Source: an uncultured Ectothiorhodospiraceae bacterium (GTDB lineage Bacteria > Pseudomonadota > Gammaproteobacteria > JAABTG01). From it: a stretch of DNA of 46,282 bases. The stretch lies in assembly GCA_937867305.1 (NCBI GenBank), contig CALMKJ010000005.1, positions 1 through 46,282 of the forward strand. The letters run 5' to 3'. Below are positions 18,551 through 27,403 of the stretch, one piece after another (within the stretch, counting starts at the first letter, position 1; the number at the start of each line of letters is the position of its first letter). Position numbers and translations under genes: made by a program. The notes beneath the pieces were generated by a model. It saw only the letters and a list, made by a program, of their open reading frames with translations, was not told the origin of the DNA and did not search any database.

Positions 18551-18572
18551 CCACCCGCGCAGGGCGGGGTGG
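18551..18572. terminator. Imperfect hairpin between convergent genes
   Basis: CCACCCGC (18551-18558) pairs with GCGGGGTGG (18564-18572) with one bulged G over a 5-nt loop, filling the 30-nt gap between the DUF4124 gene and the kinase gene. There is no T-tract. Confidence 0.4.
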
Positions 18573-18575
18573 GCA

Positions 18576-20036
18576 TCAGCCCTCCCCGCGGAACAACCCC
18601 AGCAGCCCGTCGAGGAACGAGCGCTCGCGGATCTGCACCCCGGAGCGCAGCACCTGCAGCTGTTTGTTGCGCGGGTCCACGCGCAGGCCCTCGCTGAGGT
18701 AGGTCTCCGCCGCGGAGTAATTCCCTCGCCGGATCTGGGTCTCGGCCATCTGGGCGTAGCGCCGGCCGATGTCGGCGATCCCCTCGACCGCCTGGGGATT
18801 GCCCGGGTCGAGCTCGAGCAGCCGCGAGAAGTAGTAGTGGGCGTTGTCCTCGGGCGGCGTGGTGAGCTTCGATTCCTCGAGGCTCTTGCGTCCGAGCCAC
18901 TTGAGCGCCGTGACGACCTGGCGCTGCATGGCGTCGGGCTCGCCGCCCTCTCCCCTGGCCCCGGCGGTGGCCGTGGCACCCGGCCCCGGGACGCGGGTCC
19001 CGGCTCGCGGTGGCCCGTGGGAGGGGGTGATCGAGACGGTGGCGTACTGGTTGATCTGGTGCGCGAAATACCCGGCCAGGGCCCCGGTCAGGAGCAGTGC
19101 GAGAGCGCCGAGGATGCTCCAGACCCGCAGCCGGTTGCCCTGGGGGGCCGCCATCCTCTGGGTGACGTGACCCCCGCGGTACGCCTGGGCGGCCTCGGCG
19201 GAGACCGGCCCGACGCCCGGGCGCTGCAGGAGCCGGGTGCCCTCGAAGCTGACCTGCAGGGCCTTCACCTGGCTCACCAGGGTGGCGGCGTCGCGCAGAC
19301 GCTGGTCGCGCCGCTTGGCGAGCATTCGTTCGAGCAGCGGCTGATAGCGCTCGAGTCCCCGGGGGAGACGGGGCACCGACGCCTGCAGGTGCTGCAGGAC
19401 GATGGTGATGGCCGAATCACCCTCGTAGGGGCGCCGGCCGGTCAGCATCTCGTAGAAGATGATGCCCAGGCTGTAGATGTCGGACCGCCCGTCGAGCTCC
19501 ACCCGGCCCTCGGCCTGCTCGGGGCTCATGTAGTAGGGGCTGCCCAGGATGGTGCCGGTGGAGGTGAGCTCGGAGTCCCCCGCCTGCTTCGCGATCCCGA
19601 AGTCGGTGAGGACGGGTGTCCCGTCGTCGCGGTAGAGGATGTTGGCCGGCTTCACGTCCCGGTGTACGACGCCCCGGGCGTGGGCAAAGGCCAGCGCGGT
19701 GCCGATCTGGCGCACGATGTCGAGGGCGCCCTCCGGGGTCATCCCCTGGGCGATGCGCAGGGCGAGCGACCCGCCGCCGAGGTATTCCATCGAGATGTAG
19801 AGGAAGTCCTCCGCGATCCCGATGTCGAAGATGGTGATGATGTTGGGGTGCGAGAGCGAGGCGAGGACGTGGCCTTCGTTCAGGAAGCGCTTGCTGAACT
19901 CGGGGGTCGTCTCGAGGTTGGTGCCCATGACCTTGAGCACCACCGGCCGGCCGAGAGACTCCTGGATGGCGAGATAGACGGTCGCCATCCCGCCCTTGCC
20001 AATCTCGCGCTGGATCTTGTAGCCGGGTATCTCCAT
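18576..20036 (-). CDS. PknB-like serine/threonine protein kinase, membrane-anchored
   Basis: A 486-residue Hanks-type kinase. The kinase domain (about 6-262) is complete: glycine loop GKGGMATVY (13-21), Lys35 in VVLKVM, HRDVKPAN with catalytic Asp127, DFGIAK with Asp145, and the activation segment ending SPYYMSPEQAEG. A transmembrane helix at about 305-326 places the C-terminal 160 residues in the periplasm. These hold helical repeats resembling TPRs (NAHYYFSRLLELDPGN, YSAAETYLSEGLRVDPRN). The GMTPEGALDIVRQIGTAL segment is typical of the proteobacterial branch. No phosphatase or FHA gene is adjacent. The 5' leader carries a tandem repeat and a TATAAT box. Confidence 0.93.
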   Translation of the reverse strand: MEIPGYKIQREIGKGGMATVYLAIQESLGRPVVLKVMGTNLETTPEFSKRFLNEGHVLASLSHPNIITIFDIGIAEDFLYISMEYLGGGSLALRIAQGMTPEGALDIVRQIGTALAFAHARGVVHRDVKPANILYRDDGTPVLTDFGIAKQAGDSELTSTGTILGSPYYMSPEQAEGRVELDGRSDIYSLGIIFYEMLTGRRPYEGDSAITIVLQHLQASVPRLPRGLERYQPLLERMLAKRRDQRLRDAATLVSQVKALQVSFEGTRLLQRPGVGPVSAEAAQAYRGGHVTQRMAAPQGNRLRVWSILGALALLLTGALAGYFAHQINQYATVSITPSHGPPRAGTRVPGPGATATAGARGEGGEPDAMQRQVVTALKWLGRKSLEESKLTTPPEDNAHYYFSRLLELDPGNPQAVEGIADIGRRYAQMAETQIRRGNYSAAETYLSEGLRVDPRNKQLQVLRSGVQIRERSFLDGLLGLFRGEG

Positions 20037-20071
20037 GCTTTCGCTTCGGCTCTGCTTTTCGCTTCGGCTCT
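20037..20071 (-). repeat. 17/18-bp tandem repeat in the kinase leader
   Basis: GCTTTCGCTTCGGCTCT (20037-20053) is followed immediately by GCTTTTCGCTTCGGCTCT (20054-20071), differing only by one extra T. On the transcribed strand the leader contains AGAGCCGAAGCGAAAGC directly before the kinase ATG, so the repeat replaces a normal ribosome binding site. Confidence 0.8.
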
Positions 20072-20101
20072 CCGGGAAGTCGGCCAGACCCCGCCGCCCC
20101 G

Positions 20102-20107
20102 ATTATA
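20102..20107 (-). promoter_or_regulatory. Candidate -10 box of the kinase gene
   Basis: A perfect TATAAT on the minus strand, 65 nt upstream of the kinase ATG. No good -35 hexamer is visible at 16-18 nt. The 224-nt gap between the kinase and the M16 protease is otherwise featureless apart from the tandem repeat. Confidence 0.45.
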
Positions 20108-20260
20108 CGGGGCCGGGGCGAGGTGGCCCGAGTGCATGACTTCTCGGGTGCTTAGCGGACTTTTTGCAGCCGGGTTGAGAGGCCGGTGTTCCGGGGCCGG
20201 CGGAAGGCGCGGCGGCCCCCGCCGGATTCCATCAGAGGCCAGACCACGGGAAACGCACCC

Positions 20261-23176
20261 ATGACCGACACCTTCTTCCAGCATCTGCGCAGCACCCGGG
20301 TCGACTCGCTCAACCTGACGGTGGAGGAGTACCGGCACGGCCCCACGCGGGCCCGGCACGTGCACCTGGCCGCCGCGGACACCAACAACGCCTTCCTGGT
20401 GGCGTTCCTCACGGTGCCCCAGGACTCCACCGGGGTCGCGCACATCCTGGAGCACACCGCGCTCTGCGGCAGCCGGCGCTTCCCGGTCCGCGACCCCTTC
20501 TTCATGATGACCCGGCGCTCGCTGAACACGTTCATGAACGCCTTCACCGGTGCCGACTGGACCGCGTACCCCTTCGCGACCCAGAACGCGAAGGACTTCG
20601 ACAACCTCCTCCAGGTCTACCTGGACGCGGCCTTCTTCCCCCGACTGGCCGAGCTCGACTTCGCCCAGGAGGGTCACCGGGTCGAGCTCGCGGTCCCCCA
20701 GGACCCTTCGAGCCCACTGCTGCTGAAGGGCGTGGTCTACAACGAGATGAAGGGGGCCATGAGTGCGCCGACCACGCAGCTCTGGCACGCCCTGCAGGAG
20801 CGCCTGTTCCCGACCACCACCTACCACTGGAACAGCGGAGGGGACCCGGAGCGGATCCCCGACCTGACCTGGGAGGGGCTGCGCGCCTTCCACGCGACGC
20901 ACTATCACCCCTCGAACGCGGTCTTCATGACCTACGGGGACATGCCGGCCCTCGCCCACCAGCGCCGCTTCGAGGCCCTCGCGCTCTCGGGCTTCGCGGC
21001 CCGACCGGTGCGCTTCTCGGTACCCGACGAGCGCCGCCTGCAGTCACCGCTCAGCGTGGAGACGGTGTACGCCGTCGACCCCTCGGAGCCCACCCGGGAC
21101 CGTACCCACATCGTGCTCGGCTGGCTCCTGGACCGGGTGACCGACGTGCGCTCGATCCTCCACGCCCACCTGCTGAGCGGTGTGCTCCTCGACAACAGCG
21201 CCTCGCCCCTGCGCCACGCGCTCGAGACGACGGACCTCGGGCGCTCGCCCTCCGAGATCTGCGGCCTGGACGACTCGACGCGCGAGGCGAGCTTCGCCTG
21301 CGGCCTCGAGGGGTCGAGCCCGGAGCACGCCGATGCGGTGGAGGAGCTGGTGCTGGGGGTGCTTCGCCAGGTCGCCGACCAGGGGGTGCCGGCCGAGCAC
21401 GTGGAGTCGGTTCTCCACCAGCTCGAGCTCTCCCAGCGGGAGATCCGGGGGGGGCACGTGCCGTACGGCCTGCGGTTGATGGTGAACGTGCTCGGACCCA
21501 CCCTGCACGGGGGGGACCCGGCCGACCTGCTCCACATCGACCCCGCGCTCGAGGAGCTGCGCGCCGCCGCCCGCGACCCGGCCTTCGTCCGCGATCTGGT
21601 GCGGACCCGGCTCCTCGAGAACCCCCATCGGGTGCGGGTCGTCATGCGCCCGGACCCGGAGTTGTCGGCGCGTCGCGAGCGGCAGGAGGCGGAGCGGCTG
21701 GCGGCGATGCGGGCAGCCCTCGACGAGGCCGGGACGCGCCGGCTGGTGGAGCGGGCCGCCGCGCTCCTGGAGCGCCAGCGGGCCCAGGACGACCCCGACC
21801 TGCTGCCCCGGGTGGGCCTCGCGGACGTCCCGGCCGACCTGCCGATCCCCACGGGCCAGGAGGTCCCCGTCGCGGGGCTCCCGGCCCACTGGTACGTCCG
21901 GGGGACGAATGGCCTCGTGTACGTGCAGGCGGTGGCGGACCTTCCGGACCTCTCACCCGAGGACACCGACCGGCTTCCCCTCCTCTGCGACTGGATGACC
22001 GAGGTCGGCTGCGGCGGGCGCGACTACCGGGCCACGCAGGCCTGGCAGGCCGCCGTGACCGGGGGCATCTCCGCCGACGCCTCGGTGCGCGCCAGCGTCT
22101 CGGCGACCGACCGGGCGCGGGGGCTCTTCGTCCTGTCCGGGAAGGCGCTCGCCCGCAACGCGGACGGTCTGGCGGAGGTCCTGCGGGAGACCTTCCAGCG
22201 GGCCCGGTTCGACGAGCGGGAATGGCTGAGGGAGCTCGTGGCCCAGTCGCGGGCGGAGCGCGAGCAGGCGGTGGTCGGCCACGGCCACGTGCTCGCGATC
22301 TCCGCGGCCGCGGCGGGGGCGAGTCCCGTGGGGCGGTTGGCTCACCGCTGGGACGGCCTGCTGGGTCTGCAGCGTCTCAAGGCCCTGGACGACGCGGTCG
22401 ACGGCGAGGAGGCTCTCGTCGAGCTCGGCGAGAGTCTCGCGCGGCTGCGGGACCGGCTGATCGAGGTCCCGTTCCGCCTGCTGGTCGTCTCCGAGGCCTC
22501 CCGCCAGGACGCGGTGCGCGAGGCCCTGGAGAGGCGCTGGGGTGACCTCCCGCGGCCCGCCGGGGCCGCCGGGTTCGCCCTGGAGTCCGTGCCGTCCCCG
22601 GTGCGCGAGGGGTGGGCGGTCCCGAGCCAGGTCAGTTTCTGCGCCCGGGCTTATCCCACCGTGCCTGCCGACCATCCCGATGCCCCGGTGCTCGCCGTCC
22701 TGGGCCATTTCCTCACCAACGGCTTCCTGCACCGCAAGGTTCGCGAGGAAGGCGGGGCCTACGGGGCGGGGGCCGGCTGGGACTCGGACACGGGGACCTT
22801 CCGCTTCTTCTCCTACCGTGACCCGCGCCTGGCGGAGACCCTGGAGGACTTCGACGCCGCGCTCGATTGGCTCGCGGGCGGCGCCCACGAGGCACGCCAG
22901 GTGGAGGAGGCCATCCTCGGGGTCGTGGGGGCCATCGACCGCCCCGAGTCCCCCGCCGGCGAGGCGGTGAAGGCCTACTTCGGCGAGCTGCACGGCCGCT
23001 CGCCGGAGCAGCGCCGGCGCTTCCGCTCGCGGGTCCTCTCGGTGACCCTGGACAACCTGCGGCGCGTGGGCGCGGCCTGGCTCGACCCGGCCCGGGCCAG
23101 CACCGCGGTCGTCGCCGACCGCCGGGCCCTGGAGAGCGTCGCCCCGAGCCTCGGGCTCGAGGTGCGGGGGGTGTGA
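20261..23176 (+). CDS. M16C zinc metalloprotease, PreP-like
   Basis: A 971-residue insulinase-superfamily protease of the presequence-protease (M16C) type, which degrades short unfolded peptides. The inverted zinc motif HILEH gives His61, Glu64 and His65; the third ligand is probably in NEMKGAM (Glu162). The neighbouring RSLNTFMNAFTGADWTAYPF stretch and the R/Y-type motif at GGAYGAG in the C-terminal half (about residue 830) are family signatures. Both inactive and active M16 halves are present. I chose ATG 20261 over earlier in-frame starts because conserved sequence begins at once (MTDTFFQHLRS). No signal peptide, so it is cytoplasmic. It is divergent from the kinase and convergent with ubiA. 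Confidence 0.93.
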   Translation: MTDTFFQHLRSTRVDSLNLTVEEYRHGPTRARHVHLAAADTNNAFLVAFLTVPQDSTGVAHILEHTALCGSRRFPVRDPFFMMTRRSLNTFMNAFTGADWTAYPFATQNAKDFDNLLQVYLDAAFFPRLAELDFAQEGHRVELAVPQDPSSPLLLKGVVYNEMKGAMSAPTTQLWHALQERLFPTTTYHWNSGGDPERIPDLTWEGLRAFHATHYHPSNAVFMTYGDMPALAHQRRFEALALSGFAARPVRFSVPDERRLQSPLSVETVYAVDPSEPTRDRTHIVLGWLLDRVTDVRSILHAHLLSGVLLDNSASPLRHALETTDLGRSPSEICGLDDSTREASFACGLEGSSPEHADAVEELVLGVLRQVADQGVPAEHVESVLHQLELSQREIRGGHVPYGLRLMVNVLGPTLHGGDPADLLHIDPALEELRAAARDPAFVRDLVRTRLLENPHRVRVVMRPDPELSARRERQEAERLAAMRAALDEAGTRRLVERAAALLERQRAQDDPDLLPRVGLADVPADLPIPTGQEVPVAGLPAHWYVRGTNGLVYVQAVADLPDLSPEDTDRLPLLCDWMTEVGCGGRDYRATQAWQAAVTGGISADASVRASVSATDRARGLFVLSGKALARNADGLAEVLRETFQRARFDEREWLRELVAQSRAEREQAVVGHGHVLAISAAAAGASPVGRLAHRWDGLLGLQRLKALDDAVDGEEALVELGESLARLRDRLIEVPFRLLVVSEASRQDAVREALERRWGDLPRPAGAAGFALESVPSPVREGWAVPSQVSFCARAYPTVPADHPDAPVLAVLGHFLTNGFLHRKVREEGGAYGAGAGWDSDTGTFRFFSYRDPRLAETLEDFDAALDWLAGGAHEARQVEEAILGVVGAIDRPESPAGEAVKAYFGELHGRSPEQRRRFRSRVLSVTLDNLRRVGAAWLDPARASTAVVADRRALESVAPSLGLEVRGV

Positions 23177-23270
23177 CCCGCAGGGCGCAGGCCGGGCGCC
23201 GGCGGCCTGAGGGACGCGACGGCCCCCGGGGCTGCCGGGCCCGGCGCCGAGGCGCGGCTCGCCCCGGTGG

Positions 23271-24143
23271 TCAGCCCTCCAGGGCGTAGCTGGCGACGAT
23301 GCCGGCGAAGACGGCCGCGCCGAGCCAGTTGTTGTGGAGGAAGGCCCGGAAGCAGCGGGCCGGGTCCCGGTCGCGGGCGAGCCACAGCTGGTAGACCGCG
23401 AGTCCGGCCGCCACCACCAGGCTGGCGTAATAGGGCCAGCGCAGTGCGGCGAGCCGGCCCACGGCGACGAGGAGCAGGAGCACGGCCACGTGCACCCCGG
23501 CGACGACCGCGAGGTCGGCGGAGCCGAAGAGGATCGCCGTGGACTTCACCCCGATGCGCAGGTCGTACTCCCGGTCGACCATCGCGTAGAGGGTGTCGTA
23601 GGCCACCGCCCAGAGCACCACCGCGGCGAGCAGGACCCAGGCCACGGCCGGTGGCCAGCCGCCGGTCTCGGCGGTGAACGCCATGGGCACGCCCCAGCCG
23701 AAGGCGACGCCGAGGTGCACCTGGGGCAGGTGGTGATAGCGCTTCATGAAGGGGTAGGTCACCGCCAGGGCGACGGCCGCCACCGAGAGCAGCACCGTCA
23801 ACCGGTTCATCAGCAGGACCAGCCCGAAGGACACCAGGCACAGGGCGAAGAACAACACCAGCGCCTCGGACGGGGTGACGCGCCCCGTGGCGAGGGGGCG
23901 GTCGCGGGTGCGCTGGACGAAGGGGTCGAAGTCCCGGTCGGCGTAGTCGTTGATGACGCAGCCGGCGGAGCGCATGAGGAACACGCCGGCGACGAAGACC
24001 AGCAGGATCAGGGGGTCGGGGCGGCCCTCGCTGGCGATCCAGATCCCCCAGAGCGTGGGCCAGAGCAGCAGGAAGGCGCCGATGGGGCGATGCAGCCGCA
24101 TCAGGCGGAGATAGTCGGCGAGGCGCTCGGTCAGATGCGGCAC
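23271..24143 (-). CDS. ubiA: 4-Hydroxybenzoate polyprenyltransferase
   Basis: A 290-residue integral membrane prenyltransferase, the same length as E. coli UbiA, attaching the polyprenyl tail to 4-hydroxybenzoate in ubiquinone synthesis. The first aspartate motif is NDYADRDFD (65-73) and the second DREYDLRIG (about 190-198), with the typical RTRDRPLATGR. About eight hydrophobic helices. I place the start at GTG 24143 because AAGGAA lies 5 nt upstream and the length then fits. An in-frame ATG at 24185 would overlap ubiC. It is the last gene of the long minus-strand run, 25 nt after ubiC, which makes its substrate. Confidence 0.95.
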   Translation of the reverse strand: MPHLTERLADYLRLMRLHRPIGAFLLLWPTLWGIWIASEGRPDPLILLVFVAGVFLMRSAGCVINDYADRDFDPFVQRTRDRPLATGRVTPSEALVLFFALCLVSFGLVLLMNRLTVLLSVAAVALAVTYPFMKRYHHLPQVHLGVAFGWGVPMAFTAETGGWPPAVAWVLLAAVVLWAVAYDTLYAMVDREYDLRIGVKSTAILFGSADLAVVAGVHVAVLLLLVAVGRLAALRWPYYASLVVAAGLAVYQLWLARDRDPARCFRAFLHNNWLGAAVFAGIVASYALEG

Positions 24144-24168
24144 GAGGGTTCCTTGTCGTCGGTCGGCG

Positions 24169-24723
24169 TCAGGGTAGCTCGGCAACCCCGGGCAGGAACA
24201 CCTCGGTGACCAGCACCGGCTTGCCGCGGGGGTAGAAGATCGACCTGCGGGCCCAGAGAGGGGCCGCCGGCGCGCATTCGAGCCCCCTGCCCGCGGCCTC
24301 GAACAACGCCTGCCCGGGGCCGACGGGGGCGACCTCGATCGCGCCGCGGGCGGCGGGGACAGGGCCGAAGAGCAGCACCGCGAGGGGTCGCGACCCGAGC
24401 CGGGCCAGGCGCCCGTTGGGGCCGCGCAGGCTCCCGGGGGGCATCACGCTGCGCGCGAAGACCAGCGGCCGGTCCCCGCAGAGCAGGTAGACCTGGCGCA
24501 CGAGCGCCGCGCACCCCAGCGGCAGTGCCAGGGCCCGCCGCTCGTCCGGCAGTGCCGGGCCGCGGGAGGAGCTGACGAGCCGCAGGGAGAACCGCTGGCC
24601 GCAGCGGGCCACCAGGCGACGGGTGAGCGATCCCTCCTCGAACAGCCAGTCCGGCAGGCCGGGGGGAAAGGGGGAGCCCACGGCCTGCCGCCGCGACTGC
24701 CATCGCGGGGCTCGTGCTCGCAT
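24169..24723 (-). CDS. ubiC: Chorismate pyruvate-lyase
   Basis: A 184-residue protein converting chorismate to 4-hydroxybenzoate plus pyruvate, the first committed step of ubiquinone synthesis. The pattern is UbiC-like: LPDWLFEEGSLTRRL near the N-terminus, VYLLCGDRPLVFARSVMPPG in the middle and LWARRSIFYPRGKPVLVTE near the end, with the conserved C-terminal Glu. E. coli UbiC is 165 residues. The ATG at 24723 is my choice. A longer frame from ATG 24837 would overlap recG by 14 nt and add 38 residues without family similarity, but the coupled start cannot be excluded. Downstream ubiA supports the call. Confidence 0.88.
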   Translation of the reverse strand: MRARAPRWQSRRQAVGSPFPPGLPDWLFEEGSLTRRLVARCGQRFSLRLVSSSRGPALPDERRALALPLGCAALVRQVYLLCGDRPLVFARSVMPPGSLRGPNGRLARLGSRPLAVLLFGPVPAARGAIEVAPVGPGQALFEAAGRGLECAPAAPLWARRSIFYPRGKPVLVTEVFLPGVAELP

Positions 24724-24823
24724 CGGGTGGTCGGCCTCGGCTGAGGGGCGTCGGCGAGGCAGGCTCCAGGCTGCAGTGTGTGAGGCGCAAGGCCCACCGC
24801 GCGCGGCAGGGGTGGGGCCCGCG

Positions 24824-26938
24824 TCAGACGTGGCCATAGTCTACCCGATCGCCGCCCCACCGACGCAGGAGGGCGGCGACGCGCTCCGGGTCACGGGCGA
24901 GGTCGTGGGCGGCGGCGCTGACCTGCTCGAGCAGTCCCCGGTCGCGCAAGGGGTCGGCGACCCGGAACTGGAGCAGGCCCGTCTGTCGGGTGCCGAGCAC
25001 CTCACCGGGTCCGCGCAGGCGCAGGTCCTCCTCGGCGATGGCGAAGCCGTCCGTGTGCCGGCGGATGACCGACAGGCGCCGGCGGGCGGTCTCGGAGAGG
25101 GGTCCCCGATAGAGCAGCACACAGGTGCTCCTTTCGCTGCCACGGCCGACGCGCCCGCGGAGCTGGTGCAACTGGGCGAGTCCCAGGCGCTCGGCGTTCT
25201 CGATCACCATCAGGCTCGCCCGGGGCACGTCCACCCCGACCTCGACGACGGTGGTGGCCACCAGCAGCCGGACGTCGCCCGCCTGGAAGGCCGCCATGAC
25301 GGCGTCCCGATCCCCCGGCCGCATGCGCCCGTGGACCAGGCCGACGGCGATCCCCGGCAGGCTCGCCCGCAGGCGGGCGGCGGTCGCCTCCGCCGCCTCG
25401 GCCTCCAGCACCTCGGATTCCTCGATGAGCGTGCAGACCCAGTAGGCCTGGCGCCCTGCGGCGCAGGCCTGCCGGATGCGGGCCACCACCTCGCCGCGGC
25501 GCGCCTCGGGCATCGCCACGGTCTCGATCGGCTGACGGCCGGGGGGCAACTCGTCCAGCACCGAGAGGTCCAGGTCCGCGTAGGCGGTCATGGCGAGAGT
25601 CCGGGGGATGGGGGTGGCGGTCATGATCAGCTGGTGGGGGTAGCGCCCCAGGCGCAGGCCCTTCTCCCAGAGCGCCAGGCGTTGGTGGACGCCGAAACGG
25701 TGCTGCTCGTCGACCACCACCAGCCCGAGCGCGGCGAAGCGGACACCGCCCTGGAAGAGGGCGTGGGTGCCCACGACCACTCGGGCCTCGTGGGCGGCCA
25801 GCCGGCGCAGGCATTCCTCCCGCTCCTTCCCCGCCTGCCGGCCGGACAGCCAGGCGACCTCCACCCCCAGCGGGACGAACCATCTGCGCAGGGTGCGCAG
25901 GTGCTGCTCGGCGAGCAGCTCGGTGGGTGCCATGACCGCCACCTGGAAGCCGGCCTCTACCGCCAGCGCGGCGGCGAGTGCCGCGACCACGGTCTTCCCC
26001 GAGCCCACGTCGCCCTGGAGCATCCGCTGCATGGGGCGGCTCCTGGCGAGGTCGCGCTCCACCTCGGCCACCACCCGCTCCTGGGCGGCGGTGAGACGAA
26101 ACGGCAGCTCGTCCCGCAGGCGGCGGGCCAGCCCCCCGCCCGGACGCAGCGCCGGGGCCGGCAGCCGGTCGGAGCGGGCCCGCAGCGCCCGCAGGCTCAG
26201 CAGATAGGCGAGCAGCTCCTCGAAGGCGAGCCGCTGCCGGGCCGGGTGCTGTCCGGAGAGGAGGGCGTCGAGCGGGGCCTGGGGCTCGGGCCGGTGGAGG
26301 AGGCGAAGGGCCTGGGCCATCGGGGGCAGACCGGTGCGCCGCAGGAGGTCCCCCGGCAGCAGCTCGAGGCCCGGCGCTGCCTCGAGCGCCGCGAGCGCGG
26401 CGGCGGCAAGCCGTCGCAGCAGGGACTGGGTCAGCCCCTCGGTGCTGGGATAGACGGGGGTCAGCGCGGTATCGAGGGGGACGGGCTCGGCGCCCGGGAG
26501 CACCCGGTGCTCGGGGTGCACCATCTCGAGCCCCGCAGGACCGGGCCGGACCTCGCCGTACGCTCGCAGGCGGGTCCCGCGGGCGAGCTGAGCCTGGAGG
26601 CCGGAGCCGAAGTGAAAGAACCGCAGGGTCAGCCGGCCGGTGCCGTCGCCGAGCAGGCAGACGAGCGCGGCGCGGCGCCCCGGACGGGCCGAGGCCAGCT
26701 CCACCTCGCCCTCCACGACGGCGGTCTCTCCCGGGGCCAGGGCCCCGATGGGCGTGACCCGGGTGCGATCCTCGTAGCGCAGGGGCAGGTGCAGGAGGAG
26801 GTCCTGCACCGAGCGCACACCCAGACGGGCGAGGCGCTCGGCGACGCGCGGGCCGACCCCGCGCAGGGTCGTGACCGGGGCTCCGGCGAGGTCCCCGGCG
26901 GAGCCGGCGGCTGGCCCGGCGCCCGGGTGGGGTGCCAC
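24824..26938 (-). CDS. recG: ATP-dependent DNA helicase RecG
   Basis: A 704-residue superfamily 2 helicase that remodels stalled forks and branch-migrates Holliday junctions. An N-terminal wedge/OB region (about 50-150) precedes the helicase core: Walker A GDVGSGKT (309-316), DEQH box (410-413), TATPIPRTLAMT, then the C-terminal helicase half with HGRM and QLRGRVGRGS. Residue 59 begins RTRVTPI, as in other RecG. The HhH-like motif TTLRGVGPRVAERLARLG (23-40) is normal. Length fits E. coli (693). It starts 4 nt after the ridA stop, so it is cotranscribed in the spoT run. Confidence 0.97.
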   Translation of the reverse strand: MAPHPGAGPAAGSAGDLAGAPVTTLRGVGPRVAERLARLGVRSVQDLLLHLPLRYEDRTRVTPIGALAPGETAVVEGEVELASARPGRRAALVCLLGDGTGRLTLRFFHFGSGLQAQLARGTRLRAYGEVRPGPAGLEMVHPEHRVLPGAEPVPLDTALTPVYPSTEGLTQSLLRRLAAAALAALEAAPGLELLPGDLLRRTGLPPMAQALRLLHRPEPQAPLDALLSGQHPARQRLAFEELLAYLLSLRALRARSDRLPAPALRPGGGLARRLRDELPFRLTAAQERVVAEVERDLARSRPMQRMLQGDVGSGKTVVAALAAALAVEAGFQVAVMAPTELLAEQHLRTLRRWFVPLGVEVAWLSGRQAGKEREECLRRLAAHEARVVVGTHALFQGGVRFAALGLVVVDEQHRFGVHQRLALWEKGLRLGRYPHQLIMTATPIPRTLAMTAYADLDLSVLDELPPGRQPIETVAMPEARRGEVVARIRQACAAGRQAYWVCTLIEESEVLEAEAAEATAARLRASLPGIAVGLVHGRMRPGDRDAVMAAFQAGDVRLLVATTVVEVGVDVPRASLMVIENAERLGLAQLHQLRGRVGRGSERSTCVLLYRGPLSETARRRLSVIRRHTDGFAIAEEDLRLRGPGEVLGTRQTGLLQFRVADPLRDRGLLEQVSAAAHDLARDPERVAALLRRWGGDRVDYGHV

Positions 26939-26942
26939 GCGG

Positions 26943-27329
26943 CTAGCGGCCGAGGACGAGCACCGCGTCGACCTCCAGGAGCGCGCCGCGGGGCAGGGCG
27001 GCGACGCCCACCACGGCGCGGGCGGGGTAGGGCGGGCGGAAGTACTCGGCCATGACCTCGTTGACGGCGCCGAAGTGGTCCATGTCGGTCAGGTAGACGG
27101 TGAGGCGGACCGTGTCGGCGAGGCTGCTGCCCGCCGCCCCCGCGACGGCGCTCAGGTTGAGGAAGACCCGCCGGGCCTGTTCGCGCGCGTCGCCCGGCAC
27201 CAGGCGCATGGTCGCCGGGTCCAGCGGGATCTGGCCGGAGAGGTAGACGGTGTCGCCGGCGCGGACGGCCTGGGAGTACGTGCCGATGGCCGCGGGGGCC
27301 GCCTCGGTGTGGACGTGGGTGATGGACAC
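26943..27329 (-). CDS. ridA: RidA family reactive intermediate deaminase
   Basis: A 128-residue YjgF/YER057c/UK114 protein that hydrolyses 2-aminoacrylate and similar enamines. Conserved active-site residues are Arg104 ([20 protein letters not shown]) and Glu119. The N-terminal [20 protein letters not shown] is diagnostic. The start is GTG 27329 with GGAGGAG 6 nt upstream. The gene sits between spoT and recG, the same order as in pseudomonads and other gammaproteobacteria. It acts in the cytoplasm, usually as a trimer (family knowledge). Confidence 0.96.
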   Translation of the reverse strand: MSITHVHTEAAPAAIGTYSQAVRAGDTVYLSGQIPLDPATMRLVPGDAREQARRVFLNLSAVAGAAGSSLADTVRLTVYLTDMDHFGAVNEVMAEYFRPPYPARAVVGVAALPRGALLEVDAVLVLGR

Positions 27330-27403
27330 GGGAGCTCCTCCTGGGGGGGCGGGTGGTCCGGGTGGTCCGGGTGTCCCGCGCGCATTGGGGGGCAGGGGCG
27401 CCC

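Noticed and set aside
23177-23270. Terminator between the M16 protease gene and ubiA
   Set aside because: The 94-nt gap can pair CCGGGGC (23226-23232) with GCCCCGG (23261-23267), but the 28-nt loop and absence of a T-tract make this no more than background for such GC-rich DNA.
24724-24837. N-terminal extension of UbiC starting at ATG 24837
   Set aside because: It adds 38 residues unlike the family. The ATG at 24723 fits the normal length better, although the extended start overlaps recG in a way that could allow coupling.
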